DNA from: an uncultured Bacilli bacterium
GTDB lineage: Bacteria; Bacillota_I; Bacilli_A; RF39; UBA660
DNA length: 34,265 nt
Assembly: GCA_947626115.1 (NCBI GenBank)
Contig: CANQQX010000013.1
Location: 1-34,265, forward strand
Direction: 5' to 3'
Part shown: piece after piece, positions 17,682 through 26,577 of the stretch
Position numbering within the stretch: position 1 is the first letter of the stretch
Layout: every line of letters begins with the position of its first letter
The notes under the pieces: model-generated
Seen by the model: only the letters and a program-made list of their open reading frames with translations
Told to the model about the DNA's origin: nothing
Databases searched by the model: none
Translations under genes and position numbers: made by a program

Positions 17682-19301
17682 ATGGAAGAAAATAATAATG
17701 AGAAAAAGAGACAAGTAAGACTAGCTATAATTGGAGTAACTGCATTATTGTTATTAACACTGGGAGCAACATTTGCCTTCTTTTTAATAGATACAGATAG
17801 TAGTACAAGTAAATCAAGTATTAAAAGTGATATTGAAAATATTGATAGTATAGCACTTCAAAAAGTAACAGATAACTTACATGTTAATTTAAGTGCAGCA
17901 GATATGGCTGAAGCAAATAAAAATACTGAATACTTTGGTGATGATGAAGCAGATTATGTAAAAACACTAGATGAAGGAATGCATAATTTAGGTAAGTTAA
18001 CTGCAACAGGTGGTAATGGAAAAACCAAATATATGTGTACAGCAAATGCGGTAATAACTATGCAAGTAGCAAATGAAACAGATATGGGTAAGTTTTTCAA
18101 TACAGGAGATGCTTATTTATATTTAAATGCTGGTTCATTACAACAAAGAATAGACTTAAGTGAATTAAAGGAAAGCGGAACAATGACTATACCATTTGAA
18201 ATAGGAATAACAAGTGAAAGTGAAAGACAAATAGATGGATATGTCGAAATAATAAACACATCATCAGATCAAACATATTTAGCAAATAAAACATTAAATA
18301 TCGATGTAACATTCCAAGATTTAGAATGTAATGTTGGAGTATCAGAAGTAGAGACAATTTTAAGAAAAAATGACAAAGAAAGCAAATTAACAACTAATTT
18401 AGTAAATGGCTTATATAGATATCAAGGTAATTCAATAGTAACAAATTTAGATACATATGATAGAGAAGATACAGTAAATGATAATTATATCTGTTTAGGA
18501 AGCGATTGTTCTACTGCAGAAAGTAATGATATGTTTAGAATACTTGGAGTATCAGAGGATGGAATAATAAAAGTCATCAAAAATACACCTATAGAACAGA
18601 AATTACAATGGTGGACAGATAATAAAACAGATATTAAATGGCCAGAAAGTTTAGCATATAAATATTTAAATAATGAATATTATAATGAATTATCAGTAAA
18701 TCTAAAAAATCAAATATTAGAAACAATCTGGAAATATGGAATTGTAAATGACGAATCAATATCAGAAGAGAATCAATCAAAGATGAATCAACTATGGGAA
18801 AGTTTGAATCAATTATGGGAAAGTGAAGTACCAACTGATGATGAATTGAGGCCTATATTAATAGAAATTACAAAATTATATGTTCAACAATATTTAAAAG
18901 CCGAATCAGAATTAACTAACAAAACAATAGGAAAGATAAGCTTAATGAATATAGCAGATTATTGTAGCAGTTTTGAAAGTAATACTAATGTAAATTGTGG
19001 TAGTTCGGGAATTAATTTAGACAGTTTAGATAATCCTCTTACAAGTGATGCTGGTATGTCTTGGTTAACACCTCACTCTGATGTAGTTGAGAATACAGCG
19101 ACTTATTCAGGTATTGATGATTCTGATCCTTATAGTATTCATAGGCAAGGTTTTGTTATACTACCAAATGGCGATACTTCAATAGGTGATTCCCCTTTTG
19201 ATGATGATGTCTCATCCCGTCCAGTCTTCTTCTTAACAAGTGATATCGAATTATCTGGTGAAGGAACAATAGAAAGCCCATTTACAATAGGAATTGAATA
19301 A
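17682..19301 (+). CDS. Exported protein with SipW/TasA-like N-terminus and C-terminal RPVFFL-type domain
   Basis: RQVRLAIIGVTALLLLTLGATFAFF resembles TasA/camelysin-type signal regions; C-terminal SSRPVFFLTSDIELSGEGTIESPFTI. Confidence 0.7.
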   Translation: MEENNNEKKRQVRLAIIGVTALLLLTLGATFAFFLIDTDSSTSKSSIKSDIENIDSIALQKVTDNLHVNLSAADMAEANKNTEYFGDDEADYVKTLDEGMHNLGKLTATGGNGKTKYMCTANAVITMQVANETDMGKFFNTGDAYLYLNAGSLQQRIDLSELKESGTMTIPFEIGITSESERQIDGYVEIINTSSDQTYLANKTLNIDVTFQDLECNVGVSEVETILRKNDKESKLTTNLVNGLYRYQGNSIVTNLDTYDREDTVNDNYICLGSDCSTAESNDMFRILGVSEDGIIKVIKNTPIEQKLQWWTDNKTDIKWPESLAYKYLNNEYYNELSVNLKNQILETIWKYGIVNDESISEENQSKMNQLWESLNQLWESEVPTDDELRPILIEITKLYVQQYLKAESELTNKTIGKISLMNIADYCSSFESNTNVNCGSSGINLDSLDNPLTSDAGMSWLTPHSDVVENTATYSGIDDSDPYSIHRQGFVILPNGDTSIGDSPFDDDVSSRPVFFLTSDIELSGEGTIESPFTIGIE

Positions 19302-19352
19302 GTAAATAAAAGGTCTAAATAAAATTTAATAATTTTAAAAACAAATGTACTA

Positions 19353-19380
19353 AAAAATGCTAAAAATTAGCATTTTTTTC
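19353..19380. terminator. Terminator-like hairpin
   Basis: AAATGCTAA-aaa-TTAGCATTTTTTT. Confidence 0.75.
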
Positions 19381-19401
19381 AATTTTTTGTGAAAATTTTC
19401 A

Positions 19402-19446
19402 TGAAAAAAAAGGAAATCGGCAAAAAAAAGCAAATAATATATATAG
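19402..19446 (+). promoter_or_regulatory. Shared promoter-like element (copy 2, upstream of C39 ABC exporter)
   Basis: GAAAAAAAAGGAAATCGGCAAAAAAAAGCAAATAATATATATAG-AAGGAGG; same AAAAAAAAGGAAAT + AT-alternating block as copies 1 and 3. Confidence 0.5.
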
Positions 19447-19461
19447 AAGGAGGAAAAAATA

Positions 19462-21519
19462 ATGCGTAAATCCAAAGCTATTATTCAACATGATTTTAAA
19501 GATTGTGGCGTTACTTGTATGCAATGGATAATCATCTATTATGGTGGTTATATATCTTTAGAAAAACTAAGAGAAGATACCCTTACAGATAGTAATGGAA
19601 CGAATGCTTATCAAATAGTTACTGCTTTTAAGAAGTGGGGATTTGATGCAAAGGGGATTTTGGTGCATGACTTGACAAAAGACGTTAAGTTTCCATTAAT
19701 TGCCCATATGGAACTAGATAATGGTTTAGAGCATTTTGTCGTTGTTAAAGAATGTCTTAATGATACTGTGTACTTAATGGATCCAGGTATCGGTAATATT
19801 AAGATGACTTTAGCAAAATTTAACAAATTATTTACCGGACATATTATTTTAGTATATCCAAGAGATAACATTGTTAAAATGGATAAAGGCATAACTATTT
19901 CTAAATTATTTTTAAACATCATTAGTAAGGAAAAGTTTCTCATTGTAAAAATAATTTTAACTAGTTTAGTATGGACAATACTTTCTATAATAAGCAGTTA
20001 TTATTTGAAAGCAGGTAGTAATCTTCTTGATTATAATCTTTATTTATTAAAATGTTTTGTTGTTTCCTTTGGGATTATAACTTTACTTAAAGTTTTATCA
20101 TTATATATTCGCGAGTATTTTGAAAATCATTTAAGTAACTTAGTAGATACATACATTTACCCAGAATTTTTAAGACACTTATTTTATCTTCCTTCAAAAG
20201 TCATTAAGAGTCGTAGTACAGGAGAAATAGTAACAAGAATAAGTGAGCTATCCAACATTAAAAGTTTATTTTCTGATATCTTTATCTCTTGTTTCTTAGA
20301 CTCTTTGATGGCTATTATATCTATAGTAATATTATTTATGATAAATCATAGTCTTTGTTATATTTTAATCATCTGTATTGTTATTTATACTATTTATAGT
20401 ATTATCATAAGTAAAATTATCTATAAAAAAGTATTAGAGAATATTAATTATCAAACAGAATTTAATAGTTTAACAATTGAAAATATTTCCATGTTTGATA
20501 GTATTAAGAATTTAAATATAACTGATAATATATTAATTAAATTAGAAAAGAGTTTAGCTAATTATTTATTTGATAATTATCATTTTAATAGTTTTTTTAA
20601 TCTTTCTAATTTAGGTAAAGACTTTTTACTAGAGATGTGTTTATTTATTATTAATTCTTATGGCTTCTATAACATATTAAATGGTAATCTTACTATAATA
20701 GATTTATTTACATTTAATTTAATATTGGCATATTTTATTGATCCAATTAAAAATATTATTAGTATTTTACCAAAATATAATTATGTTAAAGCATCATTTA
20801 CCAAGATAAGTGAATTTATTAATCTTGATGAAGAAGAAATAAAGGAAGATAATAATTTACTTAAAGGAGATATCTGTTTTAAAAATGTAAGTTACTCTTA
20901 TAATAATTATAATAATGTTATAGATAATTTAAGTTTTAATATAAAAAGTGGTGAGCATACTTTATTAAATGGTATATCTGGATCAGGTAAAAGTACCATA
21001 TGTAAGCTTTTATATAAAGAAAATTATAATTATCAAGGTGAAATATTAATTGATAATTGTAATATTAAAGATTTAAGTTTAGGAAGTATTAGAGATAGTA
21101 TTTTATATGTATCACAAAATGAAGAATTATTTACAGGTTCCATTAAAGATAATATTTTAATGGGAAGAGATGTGCCAGATAATTTATTTCAAGATGTAGC
21201 AAATATTTGTGAACTTGAAAGCATCGTTAGTAAAAAAAGTATGCGTTATGATTCTTTAGTAGAAGTTTCGGCTAAAAATATATCTGGTGGTGAAAAACAA
21301 CGAATAATTTTAGCCAGAGGTTTACTTAAGAATGCTAATATTATTATTTTAGATGAAGCCTTATCCGAAGTAGATAAAGATTTAGAAAGCAAAATTATTA
21401 AAAATATTAAGAAATATTTTCATGATAAAACCATTATTTATATATCTCATAAAAATCAAACTCGCAATTTTAATCACATTATCAATTTAGGAGAGAAAAA
21501 TGAATTACTTTCAAGTTAA
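19462..21519 (+). CDS. Peptidase-containing ABC transporter (C39 bacteriocin-processing exporter)
   Basis: C39: HDFKDCGVTCMQWIIIYYGG, GLEHFVVVKE, MDPG; ABC: Walker A GISGSGKST, ISGGEKQR, IIILDEALS. Confidence 0.95.
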   Translation: MRKSKAIIQHDFKDCGVTCMQWIIIYYGGYISLEKLREDTLTDSNGTNAYQIVTAFKKWGFDAKGILVHDLTKDVKFPLIAHMELDNGLEHFVVVKECLNDTVYLMDPGIGNIKMTLAKFNKLFTGHIILVYPRDNIVKMDKGITISKLFLNIISKEKFLIVKIILTSLVWTILSIISSYYLKAGSNLLDYNLYLLKCFVVSFGIITLLKVLSLYIREYFENHLSNLVDTYIYPEFLRHLFYLPSKVIKSRSTGEIVTRISELSNIKSLFSDIFISCFLDSLMAIISIVILFMINHSLCYILIICIVIYTIYSIIISKIIYKKVLENINYQTEFNSLTIENISMFDSIKNLNITDNILIKLEKSLANYLFDNYHFNSFFNLSNLGKDFLLEMCLFIINSYGFYNILNGNLTIIDLFTFNLILAYFIDPIKNIISILPKYNYVKASFTKISEFINLDEEEIKEDNNLLKGDICFKNVSYSYNNYNNVIDNLSFNIKSGEHTLLNGISGSGKSTICKLLYKENYNYQGEILIDNCNIKDLSLGSIRDSILYVSQNEELFTGSIKDNILMGRDVPDNLFQDVANICELESIVSKKSMRYDSLVEVSAKNISGGEKQRIILARGLLKNANIIILDEALSEVDKDLESKIIKNIKKYFHDKTIIYISHKNQTRNFNHIINLGEKNELLSS

Positions 21520-21913
21520 TTATTATCGTTTAAGAAATTTATCCCAAAAACATCTTTTTGCTATAATCATTCTTATTATAATAATTGGGATTTTTATTTT
21601 AGGATTTAGTTATTTTAAAGTAGTTAGTAGAAAATATAATTGTTATGGTATTTATCAAAATAATTTGTTAAATATAAAAGTTATGCAAGATAAAATAGAT
21701 ATATTTAAAGATAATAAAGAACTTGTTTTTAATAATCATAAAGTAGCATATAAAATTAAAAATATGGGTGAATATGAATTAATAGATAATAAGATTTATC
21801 AGAATATTTATCTTACTATAGATGGTAATGTTTATGATAATGAAGTAGGAGAAGTTGAAATTTATTATCGTAAAGAAAAATTAATAAAATTTATTTTTGA
21901 ATTATTTAAGTAA
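21500..21913 (+). CDS. Short membrane protein; candidate mini accessory (membrane-fusion-like) or immunity protein
   Basis: 137 aa; NYYRLRNLSQKHLFAIIILIIIIGIFILGF then short beta-rich extracytoplasmic part; overlaps exporter gene. Confidence 0.55.
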   Translation: MNYFQVNYYRLRNLSQKHLFAIIILIIIIGIFILGFSYFKVVSRKYNCYGIYQNNLLNIKVMQDKIDIFKDNKELVFNNHKVAYKIKNMGEYELIDNKIYQNIYLTIDGNVYDNEVGEVEIYYRKEKLIKFIFELFK

Positions 21914-21927
21914 AGGAGGTAATAGTA

Positions 21928-22077
21928 ATGGAACTTAATAATGAAGAAATGATGAATGTTAAAGGAGGCGCAATTAGTTTTAATATTGCGGCATTGATAA
22001 CTGGTATAGCCACTGGTGTCGTAACCTTTTTGGTTGGAGTTTTTGATGGATTTTTAAATCCTAATAAATGTAAGTAG
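21928..22077 (+). CDS. Double-glycine-leader peptide 1 (49 aa precursor), not in supplied ORF track
   Basis: MELNNEEMMNVKGG|AISFNIAALITGIATGVVTFLVGVFDGFLNPNKCK; SD AAAGGAGG; GxxxG (GIATG). Confidence 0.87.
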   Translation: MELNNEEMMNVKGGAISFNIAALITGIATGVVTFLVGVFDGFLNPNKCK

Positions 22078-22085
22078 GAGTATCT

Positions 22086-22247
22086 ATGTTAAGTAATGAA
22101 GAATTAATGGAAGTAAAAGGTGGTTCAGTAACCGGTGCTTTAGTTTCAGCATTAGTTACATTAATGGATTCTATTTTTGATTTGGGTAGATCCCTTGGAA
22201 CATCTATTAAAAGAGTAGTGTCAAAAAAATATTGTAAAATGAATTAG
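22086..22247 (+). CDS. Double-glycine-leader peptide 2 (53 aa precursor), not in supplied ORF track
   Basis: MLSNEELMEVKGG|SVTGALVSALVTLMDSIFDLGRSLGTSIKRVVSKKYCKMN; SD TAGGAG; GxxxG (GRSLG). Confidence 0.87.
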   Translation: MLSNEELMEVKGGSVTGALVSALVTLMDSIFDLGRSLGTSIKRVVSKKYCKMN

Positions 22248-22271
22248 TATTTACAATTAGTTTATTTTTAG

Positions 22272-22300
22272 TTGTCAAACCATTAGTGAAGTGTTATAAT
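22272..22300 (+). promoter_or_regulatory. Predicted sigma-A promoter for rpsU
   Basis: TTGTCA, 17-bp spacer, TATAAT. Confidence 0.7.
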
Positions 22301-22333
22301 AATTCTTAGAAAAAACGCGAAGGGAGGGCGATT

Positions 22334-22519
22334 ATGACAAAGGTTGTAGTTAATGGCAATATTGATGCTGCTTTAAGAAAATTTAAAGTAAAAGTTGCTA
22401 GAAGTGGTGTCCCTTCAGAACTTAAAAAGAAAAAATTTCATATTAAACCAGGAGTTGAAAGAAGAATCAAAAAAGAAGAAGGCATTAAAAATTCTCATAA
22501 GAGAAATCGTTATAATTAA
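22334..22519 (+). CDS. rpsU: 30S ribosomal protein S21
   Basis: 61 aa basic protein with S21 pattern (ALRKFKVKVARSGVPSELKKKKFHIKPGVERRIK). Confidence 0.93.
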   Translation: MTKVVVNGNIDAALRKFKVKVARSGVPSELKKKKFHIKPGVERRIKKEEGIKNSHKRNRYN

Positions 22520-22533
22520 GGAGGCAAAAAATT

Positions 22534-22971
22534 ATGTTTGCAAAAATTAATACCGATTTAATGAATGCTTTAAAATCCGGTGATAAATTTAAATTGTCTG
22601 TTCTAAGAATGTTAAAAAGTGCTTTACAACTTGAATCAATTAATAATAAAAAAGAATTAACTGATGAAGTTGTTATAAGTGTTTTAAAAAGACAAGTTAA
22701 ACAAAGAAATGATTCCATAAAAGAGTATGAAGAATTAGGTAAAGAAGAAGTAGTTAATGATTTAAAACATGAAATAGAAATTATTAATGAATATTTACCA
22801 GAAGAAGCCAGTGGCGAAGAAATACAAAAAGTAATAGATGAAGCTTTTCAAGAATTAAATCCAACTAGCATGAAAGACATGGGAAAAGTTATGAAATTTG
22901 TAACTGAACACTTAGCTAATGCTGACATGAGTAAAGTAAGTGCTCTTGTCAAAAATAAACTAAATAGTTAA
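22534..22971 (+). CDS. yqeY: GatB/YqeY domain protein
   Basis: DLMNALKSGDKFKLSVLRMLKSALQLESI...INEYLPEEASGEEIQKVI; follows rpsU as in many Firmicutes. Confidence 0.92.
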   Translation: MFAKINTDLMNALKSGDKFKLSVLRMLKSALQLESINNKKELTDEVVISVLKRQVKQRNDSIKEYEELGKEEVVNDLKHEIEIINEYLPEEASGEEIQKVIDEAFQELNPTSMKDMGKVMKFVTEHLANADMSKVSALVKNKLNS

Positions 22972-23000
22972 AGATCGATTGAAAAACATCGGTCTTTTTT
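22970..23000 (+). terminator. Rho-independent terminator after yqeY
   Basis: AAAGATCGAT-tgaaaaac-ATCGGTCTTTTTT. Confidence 0.75.
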
Positions 23001-23011
23001 GTAATTTGTTC

Positions 23012-23039
23012 TTGATTCTCGGGGGGGGTATATTATAAT
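23012..23039 (+). promoter_or_regulatory. G-tract promoter P2 (G8 in spacer)
   Basis: TTGATT-CTC-GGGGGGGG-TATAT-TATAAT; spacer 16 bp. Confidence 0.8.
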
Positions 23040-23066
23040 AATCTTATAATAAGAAGGTTATTATAG

Positions 23067-24560
23067 ATGAAGAGAGTAATAAAAAATAATTACAAAATAA
23101 TAATTGGTATCTTAATAGGTGTTATATTATCAGTAACAACAGTATATGCAATTGATGCCTATATCGAAAGTAATAAAGTAGCCTATAATAATCATAATAA
23201 AAGTAATGTCGAAGAAGCCATAGATGAACTATATGAACGAAGTGGTATACATAAAGATAAATGGATAGATCCAGTACTTAATGGAGCAGATCCAGTATTA
23301 AAAGATCCATTAATACCAGTAGAAATAAAACCAAATGGTGATGTGTATTATGCAAGTTTAAATAGTGAATGGTATAACTATAGTGAAAAGAAATGGGCCA
23401 ATGCCGTAATACTAATAGATAATCCAAGTAATACAAATTATAAAGAAGGAGATCACATAATAGAAGATGATATTGAAAGTTATTTTGTCTGGATACCAAG
23501 ATATCAATATAAGATATGGACTTTAGCAAATAGTGAAGAATATACAAATGTAATAGATGGAAGTACATTAGTAAATGGAAGTTATGCTACATCCCCAACG
23601 CAAGTTTTAAATAAATCAATAATAATAGATATAAAATTTGGAACAATTAATGATATACCAATGATGTCAGAAAGTGAAGCTACGATTGGGAAATATTATA
23701 CTCATCCAGCATTTACCTTAGGAAATAAAGATTTAAATGGCTTTTGGATAGGTAAATTTGAAACAGGATATAAAGGAGCAGATAGTACTACTAGTGCTCA
23801 AGTAGATAGCGAAGAAAAAAATAGTGTCATAATAAAGCCAGATGTGTATTCATGGCGGGGAATTAAAGTTAAAAATATGTATATGACATCATATAATTAT
23901 GAAAGAGATTTAGATAGTCATATGTTAAAAAATGTTGAATGGGGAGCAGTAGCGTATTTATCACACTCAATATATGGTATTGGAAATGAAATAAAAATAA
24001 ATAATACAGCTGATTTTAAAACTGGCTATGTAACAGCACCAAATATTAAGCAAATTTCTCGTTTGGGAATTTGTGTAGCAAGTACTGATGAAACTCAAAC
24101 CCAACCATGGAATACATCAACTGGTTATTTGGGGACGACAACCGGTAATATAAGCGGGGTGTATGATATGAGTGGTGGTAGCTGGGAACATGTGGCAGGA
24201 TGTATTGAAGGATTAGTTGGCTATAGTGGCTTTGATACTACAACCTTAGCAAATGAAATGGCTAAAGGATATATTGACAAATATCCTATTAATAGTACTG
24301 AAACATCTTATAATAATAGAATAATCGGAGATGCGACAGGCGAGATGGGACCATTCTACCAATATTTCGATGTTAGTGAACTTAATAGTTATCATAATAG
24401 TTGGTATGCTGATTGGTCTTACTTTATTAAATCGACGACTTCCTGGTTTGGACGAGGTGGATCTAGTTGTGATGGTGGAGTAGCAGGTCAATTTTACTTC
24501 TATGGTAATCCTGGTGGAGCACTTTCTAATGTTTCTTTTCGCATAGCTCTTGCATTATAA
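23067..24560 (+). CDS. Exported protein with C-terminal SUMF1/C-type-lectin-like fold
   Basis: N-terminal TM (YKIIIGILIGVILSVTTVYA); YFVWIPRYQYKIW; GVYDMSGGSWEHVAG; WFGRGGSSCDGGVAGQFYFYGNPGGALSNVSFRIALAL. Confidence 0.75.
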   Translation: MKRVIKNNYKIIIGILIGVILSVTTVYAIDAYIESNKVAYNNHNKSNVEEAIDELYERSGIHKDKWIDPVLNGADPVLKDPLIPVEIKPNGDVYYASLNSEWYNYSEKKWANAVILIDNPSNTNYKEGDHIIEDDIESYFVWIPRYQYKIWTLANSEEYTNVIDGSTLVNGSYATSPTQVLNKSIIIDIKFGTINDIPMMSESEATIGKYYTHPAFTLGNKDLNGFWIGKFETGYKGADSTTSAQVDSEEKNSVIIKPDVYSWRGIKVKNMYMTSYNYERDLDSHMLKNVEWGAVAYLSHSIYGIGNEIKINNTADFKTGYVTAPNIKQISRLGICVASTDETQTQPWNTSTGYLGTTTGNISGVYDMSGGSWEHVAGCIEGLVGYSGFDTTTLANEMAKGYIDKYPINSTETSYNNRIIGDATGEMGPFYQYFDVSELNSYHNSWYADWSYFIKSTTSWFGRGGSSCDGGVAGQFYFYGNPGGALSNVSFRIALAL

Positions 24561-24627
24561 TAATAAAAAATAAAGTAAAATTATATTCATTTTCAAAAAA
24601 TCTCTTGTTAAAAAAATTATGTGGCAC

Positions 24628-24655
24628 TTGACTCTTGGGGGGGGTATACTATAAT
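24628..24655 (+). promoter_or_regulatory. G-tract promoter P3 (G8 in spacer)
   Basis: TTGACT-CTT-GGGGGGGG-TATAC-TATAAT; spacer 16 bp. Confidence 0.8.
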
Positions 24656-24683
24656 AATCTTATAATAATATAGGAGAGTCAGT

Positions 24684-26441
24684 ATGGAAGAAGAAATAAA
24701 AAATAATGAGAATAATAAGAAACAAAGAGTAACATTACTTATAGGATTAGTAACTTTATTAATAGCAGTACTAGGAGCAACATATGCATACTTTCAAATA
24801 AGTGCAAATACAGAAAACAATAATACCAATATAACAGGAAAAACACCAGATAAGAGTTTAGTAACATTAAAACAAGTAACAAGTAACTTACACTTAAATA
24901 TAAGTGCAAGTGATATGTCATATGAAAATAGAACACATGAATACTATGCAACAGCTGGAGAAGATCCATATGTAGGAACAGAAGAATTAGGAACAAAGAC
25001 AATAGCATCAATAGAACTAACTGGTGGAGAAGAGACAACAAGATATAGTTGTACAGCGAAGTTAACTGTATCCAAAGTAATGGATGAATCTAATCCAGAT
25101 ACAATGATAGAAGTATTACAACCAGGAGATATAATATTACAATTTAAAGGGAACTTAATAAATGAACAACTAGATTTAAATGAATTAAAAGAAAATAATC
25201 CAAAGGAATATAATTTAAGTTTTAAAGTAAAAGGGAATAGTCCAGAAGAAATCCAAGCCTATATAAAATTTTTAAATAAGGATGAGAATCAAAATTATTT
25301 AGCAGGTCGTAAATTAAATATAGATATAAATATAGATAACTTAAAATGTGAAGTATATGTAGAACATCCAACAGTAGCAAAGTTAAGAGTAGATGATGAA
25401 CAAGGATACTTAAGTGAAGATATACAAGGAGATATGTATAGATATCAAGGAACAGGAGATATAACAAATTGGATATGTTTTGGAACAGATAACAAAGAAG
25501 AGTGTACCAATGATAAAGATCATTATATGTACAGAATAATAGGGATAACACCAGAAGGAGAAATGAAGTTAATTAAACAAACACCAGTAGTAGAAGAAGG
25601 CAATAAAATATTTAGTTGGTTTAAAGCAACTGGAACAGATGAAAATGGAAATACCTTATATGGAACAGCTGAAAAAGGCTTTGAAACATGGCCAGATAGT
25701 TTGATATACAAAAGATTAAATGGATTAAGCAATGGAAAAATAACTGGTGATGGTGCAAATCATAAAAAAAGTTCAAATCCAAATATAAATGTCGATACAG
25801 ATATATTTGTAGATAGTAGTGAATATGAATATTTAAAATCAGGAGATGAAAATGGTACAAATGATGGAATAGGAAGTGAATGGTATAAAATAATATCAGA
25901 TCATGAATGGATGTATGGAGATACAGAGGATTCATTTAATTTCAATGGTCACGAAATGTATAAAGCAGAGACAGGCCAAATAGAAACAAGATATAATTAC
26001 TTTGATAGTGAAACAAGTACATATAAAAGTGGAACATATACATGGAATAAAGAAACAGATAAAGTAACAGCAAAGATAGGGTTACCATATTTATATGATT
26101 TTTATCTTGCATATTATGATGGAGAAACAGAAGATACGCGAGGTAATCCTGGAGTAAGTTCATTAGGTGAAAATTGGCTATTAAAAATTGGACCGAATGA
26201 AGATCATGTAAAAGCTGTGATGGAGCGATGTACGAAAATTTCTGGTGCGCCATTACCTAATACTTGGGCTGCCTTCAGAAGTGTATGGTCAGCTTCAGGT
26301 GAAGACGGTCTATGTAATATTATAGATTCTGTCACTTACACTGGTACTGGGTTACAACATTTTCCAACATTCTATCTTCCAAATACAATAGAAATGGAAG
26401 GAACCGGAATAGAAACAGATCCATATCGAATTGTTAATTAA
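24684..26441 (+). CDS. Exported protein with SipW/TasA-like N-terminus; C-terminal domain paralogous to 26578 gene
   Basis: RVTLLIGLVTLLIAVLGATYAYFQISANTENN; GDMYRYQGTG...YICFG/WICFGT...HFPTFYLPNTIEMEGTGIETDPYRIVN. Confidence 0.75.
   Translation: MEEEIKNNENNKKQRVTLLIGLVTLLIAVLGATYAYFQISANTENNNTNITGKTPDKSLVTLKQVTSNLHLNISASDMSYENRTHEYYATAGEDPYVGTEELGTKTIASIELTGGEETTRYSCTAKLTVSKVMDESNPDTMIEVLQPGDIILQFKGNLINEQLDLNELKENNPKEYNLSFKVKGNSPEEIQAYIKFLNKDENQNYLAGRKLNIDINIDNLKCEVYVEHPTVAKLRVDDEQGYLSEDIQGDMYRYQGTGDITNWICFGTDNKEECTNDKDHYMYRIIGITPEGEMKLIKQTPVVEEGNKIFSWFKATGTDENGNTLYGTAEKGFETWPDSLIYKRLNGLSNGKITGDGANHKKSSNPNINVDTDIFVDSSEYEYLKSGDENGTNDGIGSEWYKIISDHEWMYGDTEDSFNFNGHEMYKAETGQIETRYNYFDSETSTYKSGTYTWNKETDKVTAKIGLPYLYDFYLAYYDGETEDTRGNPGVSSLGENWLLKIGPNEDHVKAVMERCTKISGAPLPNTWAAFRSVWSASGEDGLCNIIDSVTYTGTGLQHFPTFYLPNTIEMEGTGIETDPYRIVN
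25430..26441 (+). repeat. Paralogous cassette copy A
   Basis: Extended similarity with 26991-27993 at DNA and protein level (e.g. DHEWMYGDTEDSFNFNGHEMYKAETGQIET.YNYFDSETSTYKSGTYTWNKETDKV). Confidence 0.85.
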
Positions 26442-26446
26442 ATAAT

Positions 26447-26485
26447 AAAATCACATTTCTAAAAATAAAGAAGTGTGATTTTTTA
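26447..26485 (+). terminator. Terminator-like hairpin
   Basis: AAAATCACATTTC...GAAGTGTGATTTTTT. Confidence 0.65.
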
Positions 26486-26523
26486 TTTTTACAGATTTTC
26501 TGCTAAATTAATTTTTGATTCTA

Positions 26524-26551
26524 TTGACTCTCGGGGGGGGTATATTATAAT
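26524..26551 (+). promoter_or_regulatory. G-tract promoter P4 (G8 in spacer)
   Basis: TTGACT-CTC-GGGGGGGG-TATAT-TATAAT; spacer 16 bp. Confidence 0.8.
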
Positions 26552-26577
26552 AATCTTATAATAATAGGAGAGTCAGT

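Noticed and set aside
17624-26551. A complete diversity-generating retroelement or CRISPR array in the window
   Set aside because: No reverse transcriptase ORF, no template repeat and no regularly spaced direct repeats were seen; only a candidate DGR target is proposed.
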